NCBI GenBank assembly: GCA_963932465.1
Contig: OZ010793.1
Span: 254,211,333-254,275,332 of the forward strand
Source of the DNA: Maratus speciosus
Lineage: Eukaryota > Arthropoda > Arachnida > Araneae > Salticidae
Direction: 5' to 3'
DNA: 64,000 bases
Part shown: positions 56,076 through 64,000 of the stretch, one piece after another
Numbering within the stretch: position 1 is the stretch's first letter
Layout: every line of letters begins with the position of its first letter
The notes under the pieces: generated by a model
What the model was told of the DNA's origin: nothing
Seen by the model: the letters and a program-made list of their open reading frames with translations, nothing else
Database searches by the model: none
Translations under genes and position numbers: made by a program

Positions 56076-56835
56076 CAGTAGTTCACAAACTTTTAGACCG
56101 ACGTACCACTAAATATAAGTTCATGCTTCCGCGTACTACCATGTTACAAAATCGAAGATAATACAGAAAAAACCTATGTAAACGGAATATGCCTAAAACG
56201 AAATATTTTCCCAATCTTTTGTTGCTTTCGTCTAAGCATATTTTACTTCATTAAATTGCATGATTACATTATTAGGTTTACTGCTTTATATTAATATTCA
56301 AATAAAAGGTCGTATCATGATTACATATTAATAATATGTACATTATCAAAATGCAGTGTTTTGATTGAGAAAAACGCTACAATACTTAATGACATATTGG
56401 CGTAAATTCATACATAAACACTAGGGTGAGTCTATGAATTCCCTTGTATTGTCAATGATAAGTGTGTGCTTGCTTTATCAAACACAGCTTTCTGATGTCT
56501 GGTTCAATCTTAGTTTTAGACGTAAGTCAAATTCGATGTTTAGTTTATTCCTGTATTTTTTTTTCATATAAAGAGATGAAGAGAAAACACTTAAAACAAA
56601 GATATGTTCTGTTAAAAACAAGCAGGAATTTTAGAGCTTTTATGGATATCAGAGTGTATTCCTCTTTTCTCACCAACCAAAACTCTGTTACTTTAATCTT
56701 TTTGAATATGGATTTCAGTTGTTTTTAGTGTTGTATTTTTTATTTCATTTCACAAACCAATATTGGACTTTCGAGTACCAGTAAAGAGAGCTTCCCGTAC
56801 TAGTACTGGTATGCGTACCATAGTTTGAGAACCCC
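56076..56835. mobile_element. Probable hAT-like remnant
   Basis: Left CAGTAGTTCACAAACTTTTA and right (reverse-complemented) GGGGTTCTCAAACTATGG resemble the common hAT terminus CAGGGGTTCTCAAAC. GTACCAC and GGTACGC-type sequence follows. No matching 8 bp TSD was found, so decay or a wrong boundary is likely. An 88-codon frame inside (56462-56728) has no recognisable domain. Confidence 0.45.
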
Positions 56836-57079
56836 TCATCCAATGTGGTGGGGGTGTCTTACAGACTTGAAAAATTACTTTATGAAAAATAATGAAAGGA
56901 CTATTTCACTAACATAAATTCATGTTCTACATCATTTTGAACACTTTTGCAGTTTACAATGCCTTACTTATCTCCAACAGATTATCTTTAAAAAAATAAA
57001 GCTCTTTTCAAACTTTTCGCGGTACTCTTTGTAGTGTATATTTGATAGATTTTTTATTAGATATGTTTGTACTCATAAA

Positions 57080-57250
57080 CAGGGCTGCGGAGTCGGTGGG
57101 AAAAATGAACGATTCCGACTCCGGAAATTTTAACAGATCCGACTCCGACTCTTTCGCTCAAAAATGGGCCGACTCCGACAACGCTGACCTGCTTGTAAAA
57201 TGAACGACTCCAAATTTTCGCTCAAAAATGGGCCCGACTCCGCAGCCCTG
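57080..57250. mobile_element. hAT MITE with exact TSD, upstream of exon 3
   Basis: Ends are perfect inverted repeats CAGGGCTGCGGAGTCGG. Identical 8 bp flanks CTCATAAA lie at 57072-57079 and 57251-57258. The interior repeats CCGACTCCGACTC and AAAAATGGGCC. It is 171 bp and non-coding. It ends 139 bp before coding exon 3. Confidence 0.9.
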
Positions 57251-57389
57251 CTCATAAAACCCGTATAAAGATCAAAGACATTCAAGAATTTTGAGTGATG
57301 CTTTCTTTAGATTTAATGAGTCATGCACTCAAAAATTTTAAATGGCTTATATCTATGTTTAAAAAAAAATATCTTTATAATTATTCCAG

Positions 57390-57532
57390 GTGATATGCGT
57401 GAGTGTCGCCGGTAGTCAAGCGGATCTCAGACGTTTTATTCATGGTTATGATGACAGGGGAAATCTCTGCGGTGTCAAAAATGATCCCATAGAAGGCATC
57501 GATGGATCCGGACTAGACTTAACCGAGAAGAA
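57390..57532 (+). CDS. SLC44A1/CTL1-like choline transporter, coding exon 3
   Basis: Encodes residues 50-96 plus two bases of codon 97 (enters in phase 0, leaves in phase 2). It has acceptor TTATTCCAG and donor GTAAGA. It completes TM1 (VICVSVAG) and then carries RRFIHGYDDRGNLCGVKN (residues 63-80). This matches the SLC44 family signature GYD..GN.CG..N at the start of the large extracellular loop. In human SLC44A1 the same place reads GYDSYGNICG. The segment GSGLDLTEKK (88-97) parallels the NSGMDHTQRK segment of SLC44A1, which favours CTL1 over CTL2-type paralogues. This exon is the strongest evidence for the family. A hAT MITE lies 139 bp upstream. Confidence 0.92.
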
Positions 57533-58615
57533 GTAAGAGAATCTGCATAGTGGAATCAGCAATTACTGAATTAAAGTAGACATCTTGCCTATATTGGCAG
57601 ATGAAACTAAAATCTTAAATTTTAGTTAATCTCATTATGACAATAGCAAATAAATGAAGTAATTTTGAACTTGACTTCTTCTCATGCTTTTTATACGTAA
57701 TTTATAAATTTTAAGCGATGAAATTGCTTCCAATCAATCATGTATAATTTATACGTAGTAAAACTTTTAATACATTTTCTATGTAAAAAATTTTACTAAA
57801 TTATTCATACATACATACATACATACATACATACATAAAAATGGTTCTAGAATGTGTGAAGGATTTTGGCCTTCCTTAATATACCTCGCCAGACCTTCCG
57901 ATCCCTGGTCTTTAATTTATAATTTGGTTTTGTACTAGGTGTTTCTTTACCTCTTCTAACCACCTCTTTTGGGGTCTAATAACTCCTTTTCCCATCAATT
58001 TTCTATTCTATATTTTCTTTTGCTTCTGTCACTTTTTCATTCTGATTAAGTGGCTTAACCATAACCATTGCATTTTTATTTCAATGGTATTCATTATGTC
58101 TTTTTCGTTATATAGCTGTTCAATCCCCATATTTGACGGTACTAAATCATCGTAAATGTATTGTTTAGTTTATGAAAGATTAAAAACAAATGTCTACGTC
58201 CCACATAGATACAGAGAAAATAAACAATTTAAATTTTGTTTTATTGTGATTATTTCAAAAATTGTAGATACTGCAATTAATTTATATTTGTTTTTTGCAT
58301 AAATATTGCTATATTTTTATAGAATATTTTAAAGCATTAAATAATTCAAAAATAATTTTCTTTATTTATAATTCCTTTTAATACACTGTTTTATATTCTA
58401 GCTAAGCCGCCCTGCGTGTTTCGGGTTCGGTATAATAACCTTAAGGGAAAAAAATCAAGATTGTTTAAATTACTTATGCGACTAAACATTTTTGCCAACA
58501 TACGCGAATTGTCTGTGTATTCAAAGTTGCCTCTTTAATGAAAACGTATGTTACAAACGATACATACCTACAGATTTTCATGATTGTAGGACGAGTGGTT
58601 ACAGTGAATTGTAAA
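57533..58615. repeat. Intron 3, AT-rich with (CATA)n
   Basis: A CATA tetranucleotide run lies at about 57804-57837. The rest of this stretch has no recognised feature. Confidence 0.7.
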
Positions 58616-58617
58616 TA

Positions 58618-60142
58618 CACTATGACGCAAAAGTTTAGACAATGACGTCATTCAGCTTTAAAATGTAGAATTATGACGTCAGAATTACAAAAACCTGTAA
58701 ATATATTCAAAAACTGATTTAAAATGCTATGTACAAAAGACAGTCGTTTTATTTGCTATAATACTAATTTTTTTCATAAAAATTCAAATGTGCTTGTCGC
58801 AAAAGTTTAGACACTATTCTAAATTTCTTTGAATATTCGCTGGCATATGCAAATTTAGAATCGATGATGTCACAAATTTGGAGTACTTAAGTTCTGCAAA
58901 CGATTGCGCTTCATAGTCGACATGCCGAGAGCTAAAGAAATTCAAGTGAATGAGGTTTGAAGGATTTGGCAGTTGAAAGGTGAAGGGAAGAGCGTTTCTG
59001 AAATTTCTGCTATTATTAATAGGTCAAAAAAATCTATTTATCGAGTTTTATCGAGTGGTTCCGAATATAAAGCAAAATGTCGGTCTGGGAGGCCACGTGT
59101 GACAAATGTACGAGAGGATCGCCTGATACAAAGACTAGCGAGTACTCAACAAATGAGCGTACGTGGAGTTCAAAGCTCATCGGGACTCCCTGTATCAAAG
59201 GATACGATTCGTAGACGAATTTTGGAAAAAGGAACAATCGTTTATAGCAAAATGCAGAAGAAACCAGCTCTGAAACCACATCATAAGTTACAAAGACTTA
59301 TGTGGGCTCGAAAGCATATATCATATAGAGAGAAATGGCAGTCAGTCATATTTAGCGATGAAAAAAAGTGGAATCTGGATGGTCCAGATGGTTGTTTATC
59401 GTATTGCATGACTTGCGGAAGGAACCTCGACGTTTTTTTAGTCGCAGACAAGGAGGGGGCTCGGTGATGGTTTGGGCAGCCTTTTGCTATAATGGACAAG
59501 TATCTCTGACCTTCACCAGTGGTCGTCAAACTTCACAGCACTATACACAGACATTAGAAGAAAACCTACTGCCATTTGCTGAGCTTCTAGGGGGTCCTCA
59601 GTGGGAATTTCAGCAAGACAATGCTTCAATTCCCACTGCAAAACATTCAAAATCTTGGTTTAATTCCCATAATATAAGAGTTCTCGACTGGCCAGCATGT
59701 AGCCCAGATCATAACCCTATAGAAAACCTTTGGAGCATCATGTGTCGCAAAGTTTATAGCAACGCTAGACAATACTCTTCTGAAAAGGAACTTAAGACAT
59801 CTATTGAGAATGCATGGTACGATATCGATCCACAAACTATGCAAGATTTAGTTTCTTCCATGCAATCTCGTGTATATGACGTAATACATAAGCATGGATG
59901 CGCAACCAGGTTTTAAAAATTGTTTATTTCGATTTTATTTAATTTGTGTCTAAACTTTTGAGACAGCAGTTTATTTTTGTTACCATTTAATTTATTGCAA
60001 TATGCACAATTCCACTTTTCTTTGTTATAAATATTGTTTATATGTACAGCACATTAATTTCAAGCAGTGATTTGAAAATTGAATAAATATTTTTCAAAGT
60101 ATGTAAGAATTTCTTCATTGTCTAAACTTTTGCGTCATAGTG
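58618..60142 (+). mobile_element. Tc1-like transposon with IR/DR ends
   Basis: Flanked by TA (58616-58617, 60143-60144). Terminal repeats CACTATGACGCAAAAG are inverted at the right. Inside each end of roughly 200 bp the core CAAAAGTTTAGACA occurs twice in direct orientation: left 58626-58641 and 58798-58813, right 59947-59960 and 60119-60134. About 172 bp separates each pair. This inverted-repeat/direct-repeat layout is known from Sleeping Beauty and Minos-type elements. It contains one transposase gene, now broken. Length 1525 bp. Intron 3, sense orientation. Confidence 0.92.
58922..59916 (+). pseudogene. Tc1 family DD34E transposase, inactivated
   Basis: A cut-and-paste transposase of about 330 codons, starting MPRAKEIQVNEV at 58922. 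The N-terminal part has a helix-turn-helix (VSEISAIINRSKKSIYRVL region) and a second one (RGVQSSSGLPVSKDTIRRRI). The catalytic core shows FSDEKKWNLDGPDG (first Asp), GGGSVMVW, QQDNAS (second Asp) and NPIENLW (Glu), with 34 residues between the last two: DD34E. Two lesions are visible. One is an in-frame TGA at 58958-58960 where family members usually have Arg. The other is a one-base loss at about 59406, which shifts the frame just before HDLRKEP and splits the gene into two overlapping frames (to 59467, and 59368-59916). The rest is open, so inactivation looks recent. Confidence 0.92.
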
Positions 60143-60294
60143 TATGCCTCATTATTGTGTGATTTTTCTATGGTTTACTAAATATTAACATAATTTGTTA
60201 ATATTCCATTTTAGCAATATTTCTGACAGTATTATTGGGTCCGCAGCTGCGTCAAATATTATCGAGAAATTGATTATACCATTAAGTGGTCGAC

Positions 60295-60453
60295 AGAAAT
60301 AAAAACGTACAAAAAAGTGTTTTAAAAGTTGAAACTGTGCGATGTTTAAAAGTTAAAAAATTTTCGACGAAAGTGAAATTGATTGCCCATGTTGTTGCCA
60401 CCGTCGATATGACGTCAGCGAAACACTGACGTGTTTTTATTTTATAATATAGA
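60295..60453 (-). mobile_element. Helitron 5'-end fragment in intron 3
   Basis: On the - strand this starts A|TCTATATTATAAAATA, then CGCTGACGTCATATCGACGG and TGGCAAC. It is the third copy of the 5' block seen at 31858 and 48494. No 3' end found. Confidence 0.5.
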
Positions 60454-61038
60454 TATATAGATAGATTACTGCAAGTAAAGTTTGAAGTAGTTTCAGGAGA
60501 TTGAACTCATGAATTTTACTTTGAAATACAACTGCATTTGATGATGTTAAAATACATTTGGTTCTATAAGGAAAGCAGGTCTCATAATTTTACGATTTTC
60601 AGTATATATTAATTCTTCTATCTAAAATAATTAATTAAAATGGTGATTTAATTATAATAGCATTAATAATTAGTTTGGAAGACTGAACAGTTTTTCAACA
60701 ATTAATTATTAAAACAGGTAATTATTAAAATATTTATATTTTAATAATTATTTATAATCCTAATTATTCAATTTATAAAAATAGCTACATCTATCTTAAA
60801 TTTATCTTAAATTTTGAATTGCTACTGCACTTGCGCGCGAAGTAAGGCTGACTGACAGACAGAGAGATCAATAGACAAAACCAAAGTCATAAACAGTTTT
60901 CATCTATGTTGTAAAGTATTAAAAAATGTAATTTTATTTGCAAATTTTACTTCTACATTTCCTTCTATAGTTATATTCAAAGCATGTTTTTTCTTATTGT
61001 ATACTGAATGTATTAAGAATTCCTTTTTATTATTACAG
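60454..61038. other. Intron 3, AT-rich tail
   Basis: A lone relic of the ACAGGG-family edge (AACAGTTTTCATCTATGTTG, near 60891) preceded by TGACTGACAGACAGAGAG. Otherwise nothing recognised. Confidence 0.4.
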
Positions 61039-61122
61039 GTTCTTGCAAGTCACAGAGCGATGTAACTTACACATGTGCTCGACAGAAAGGGAATGTGTAC
61101 ATAAATGCGAAGATGAATATAC
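61039..61122 (+). CDS. SLC44A1/CTL1-like choline transporter, coding exon 4
   Basis: Encodes the last base of codon 97, residues 98-124 and two bases of codon 125. It has acceptor TTATTACAG and donor GTAAGC. The peptide FLQVTERCNLHMC..ECVHKCEDEY lies in the large extracellular loop after TM1. It has four Cys (105, 110, 116, 120). CNL and the C..C spacing parallel the DPCNLDL and CVAACP parts of SLC44A1. These Cys probably form loop disulfides (inference). Later exons, with the remaining TM segments and the conserved C-terminal half, are not in the 2.9 kb that follows, so the gene runs off the window. Confidence 0.85.
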
Positions 61123-61139
61123 GTAAGCATTTTTCATAT

Positions 61140-61400
61140 ACAGGATTTGGCAAAAAGGTTGAAACGTGCCTTAATTTTTTATCTTTTGGACATTAAAGTG
61201 AGCAATGTAAATTTAAAAAAAAGGGAGCTGGCGCGTTAAAGATAATGTAAGGAATATGATTGTGTTAATGAAATAGTCCTACCATTAGTTTTCGAAAAGT
61301 TACTTTAAAAAATTTATATAAAACTTTCCGTCATCCCCCCTCCTCCCGCACCACCCCTCAAATCAAAATTAGTCAGTCAGAAAGAAAAACCTTTGTTGCA
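61140..61400 (+). repeat. Dispersed repeat, second copy
   Basis: ACAGGATTTGGCAAAAAGGTTGAAACG, trimmed to its core ACAGGATTTGGCAAAAAGG, followed by AAAAGTTACTTTAAAAAATT and a C-rich run. It matches the repeat at 55105-55330 in order and orientation. It begins only about 18 bp after exon 4. Confidence 0.6.
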
Positions 61401-61455
61401 ACAAAATTCTTACAAAGATCTGCATACTTGTATTTTTAAAATTAATTGAATTATT

Positions 61456-61597
61456 TAAAAGACTAAATAAAATAAATAAGACAGACTTTAATTCAGTTTT
61501 ACTAAAAATACATTCAGTACTCATTCATTAAATTAATGTATTTAGTAAAACTGTATTCAAATCTGTCTTATTTTATTTATTTTATTTAGTCTTTTAA
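61456..61597. repeat. Long hairpin, arms of about 58 bp
   Basis: AAAAGACTAAATAAAATAAA through CAGTTTTACTAAAAATACATT (core) on the left is inverted on the right from about 61536 to 61597, with few mismatches and a loop of about 25 nt. AT-rich and non-coding, it may be a palindromic MITE. Intron 4. Confidence 0.75.
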
Positions 61598-61599
61598 AA

Positions 61600-64000
61600 G
61601 TTTCAAATTCAGATTTAAATATATGTATATTGCTAACTTAATTACAGCGAGGAAAAATTGACTGAATTACAATGAAAAAATAATAAGTCTTTTTTATTTT
61701 ACTAAATGTGAAAAAAAGTTTACAGATACATTTTAAATAAAGCGTGATACGTAAAAAGACAATTATAGTTTAAGAACCTAGAACCGCGATTCAAAGAAAG
61801 CAATTTACAAAGCGTTATCAAAATGCTTCTCCTTCAATTAATTCCATTACTTAACTATGCTCTTCTAAATAATGCTTCTCTAAATATTTTTTCTTCGCCA
61901 CTAATATTGTTGCAAGCATTGGTTATATTTTCTCCGAGGTCAGCTGCATTTAGTAAACGAATATTACAAACGAGTGTTTGAAGCTGATTTTATCTAAATT
62001 TTTTTAAGTATCCAACACCCTCCAAGAAAAAAAAAAAAAATCGCCCTTGAAACTTTGACACATTTTCGGACCCATTTTTCACGTAAAAGCCACCACTGCA
62101 AAGTGACCACTGGAATCAATGTTAAAAAACAGAGGATATAGCTATAGGCAAAGGATATACACTAGAGAACATACGATATAGCTACTGAGGATATACGAAG
62201 TTTCTCAAATATACCACCGTTTACTCTCCACTACATCCCTGAGCATGCAGAATGACTATTGATATTAAAGTGATTTGAAGTCTGCTCTAAACTGTTTTTG
62301 TATTCATGTGTACAATTCAATAGATAGCGCCATCAGCGTCTGCAAATACTAGCTTGTCGTGTTCGGTAAATTCTGGGACACCCACGATGTATGATACTCA
62401 AATCTGCATACAACAATAAATATAAGTAATTCTTTTGCATCCAGCCCAGTTTTTTTTTTATTACTTAGCAATATACACTTTAGAATCCAATCGTTTTTCA
62501 TTTTCCGATAAATGAATTGCATCTGCAGTTATAAGCCAATGTTGTCTTATAATGGCCTTTATCGGACTCTCGTGTCAAAAAGCCCACTTTGACAGCATTT
62601 TCTGAATAGTCTTCTGCTTTTATCAAACAATGAAAAAAAAAATGTTCAATTTCAAAGACTCTGAATAACAGTACTTGCCAATCTCGTTATTTTACGGGGG
62701 AAAATGCTATAAATATTTGAATCATGGCTAACTGCAATTAAAAGAAGGAAACAATCGCCTGTGAGTTCAACTTTCAAGGACTCAGATATGCCAGACTGTG
62801 GTGATTTTAAAGATCAAATGGACCACATGCACTAGGCGGACTCTCAATGCTTGTGCGGAATTAACCGTATTTCATTCGCTTTTGGCTAACGCTTATAGAA
62901 GAAAATCGGGATTCTTTTCAGCTATATAAAAGAAAAGCGTCAGAAACGCGTGTTCTCTATTGACGCATGATTTTTAATGACGGGCTAAAACAAGGATATG
63001 TCTTTATGGAAAAGTACATAAGAATCTATGAATGTACTACTGAATCTATGCAGAATTAGCAAAACTTTCCTTAATGTATTCTACTTCCTGTTTCCCTCTT
63101 TCTTGTGATTTGTCACAGATTTTCGGTTGTAATTTGATGTATGGTCGCATTTTACAAATTCGTTCAATCACACAGCATCATTGTTGCATCATTTTTAATT
63201 TTGCGCAAAGAATGTTCCACACCATCTACTACCTACTGATATAAAAACTATAAAACCGCCAAGACTTCCTTTGATTTCACTTCAAGCTGTTGTAATTCAA
63301 AGGAAAAGAGAAAGTATACCTAATATTACTTGATAAAGAAATACTTTTCTTTTTATGTTAATTATGTTGCTTGCAAATAATGCCCAGCTAAATTGTTTTC
63401 ATCTTATATTAGCGATGCCACAAAGTGTTAAGAGTAATAGTCAGCGGGATCTCGATTTCCCCTTTCTGGTGTTAAGCTATAGGGCGTGGATTGCATTTGT
63501 ATTTTTAAAATATCTCCCCAGGTAACTTCTTTTTTCTGTGTACTCTTCTTAAAGGGTCTCAGGACTCTTAAAATTGAAAAAAAAAGACCAATTTCAACAT
63601 TTAATATCTTAAAATGTATTTGATTTTAAGACATAATTTTAATTGGGATGAAAGATATAAGTATGTTCTTTCATTTCGTGTATTTAAAAATTGCAAGATG
63701 CAGAATTAGCATTTACAGGGGGCTCCAAATTGTGAGACATTTGACGAGCAGAAAATCGGCATAATAGATTACGCGCAGGATTACAAAATAAATTTTGCAA
63801 CTAGAATGAAAATTTCGGTGCTTACTTATACTTCACTGTATAGACTGTAATAATTGCCCTAAAACTAAATAAATTTGTATTTAAAGCATTTTTATATTTT
63901 CACTACAAAGTTGTATTCAGCTAATTCAAAATTTAGAAAATTTCAACGGTATAATTAACTAAAAAATATTTTTTTGAAAAATAAGAAGGAAAATTTAGGT
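61600..64000. other. Intron 4 to window edge, nothing recognised
   Basis: No further transporter exon is evident: I looked for an acceptor followed by an open frame in the required phase with SLC44-like sequence. No terminus pair or RNA gene could be supported. Confidence 0.4.

Noticed and set aside
59034..59844. - strand frames within the Tc1 element
   Set aside because: They are shadows of the + strand transposase, which shows clear catalytic motifs.
61123..64000. A fifth transporter exon
   Set aside because: I could not find an acceptor followed by sequence in the needed phase that resembles the next SLC44 loop or TM2. It probably lies beyond the window.

Overview
This window looks like animal nuclear DNA, AT-rich and dominated by transposons. 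There are no bacterial-style operons. The one host gene recognised has short exons split by introns of 3.5-12 kb. The mixture of mariner/Tc1, pogo/Tigger, hAT, piggyBac-like, Helitron and tRNA-derived SINE sequence, together with a choline-transporter-like gene, suggests an arthropod. A chelicerate such as a spider is my best guess, but that is inference and not shown by any single sequence.

Host gene. Four coding exons on the + strand (39714-39746, 52065-52178, 57390-57532, 61039-61122) splice in frame. They encode about the first 125 residues of an SLC44A1/CTL1-type choline transporter-like protein: a Cys-rich N-terminus, TM1, the GYD..GN.CG motif and a Cys-rich extracellular loop. The gene continues past the right edge. 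A likely 5'UTR exon boundary lies at 39640.

Left 39 kb. I recognise no host gene. The region is a mosaic of DNA transposons, many with visible terminal inverted repeats (TIRs) and target-site duplications (TSDs). They include a piggyBac-like element (492-1439), a small hAT MITE (2505-2667), a foldback (3871-6299), an inverted pair of tRNA-headed SINE copies (7517-7909), a TA-flanked element (9354-10345), a mariner composite (11652-12403), an LTR relic (about 13.2-13.9 kb), a second tRNA-type SINE (15327-15540), a 3.2 kb foldback with tandem-repeat arms (17628-20829), a 1.7 kb TA element (22106-23811), nested TA elements (25583-26879), another 2.7 kb inverted repeat (27908-30636), Helitrons, and a 2.2 kb hAT element (34630-36831).

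A non-coding degenerate repeat family, which I call the ACAGGG repeat, runs through about 16-37 kb. It has recurring ends and internal units of very roughly 180 bp. It is the landing site for four of the larger elements.

Right 24 kb. The introns of the transporter gene hold nested pogo/Tigger elements with a degraded transposase (40779-43299), a Tc1/mariner MITE with TIRs of about 150 bp (43379-44430), a 22-23 bp minisatellite, a SINE with a perfect 14 bp TSD, a short Helitron (53904-54664), a hAT MITE (57080-57250) and a Tc1 transposon with IR/DR ends and a twice-broken transposase (58618-60142). Boundaries were read by eye. Family names rest on termini, TSDs and short protein motifs, not on database searches.
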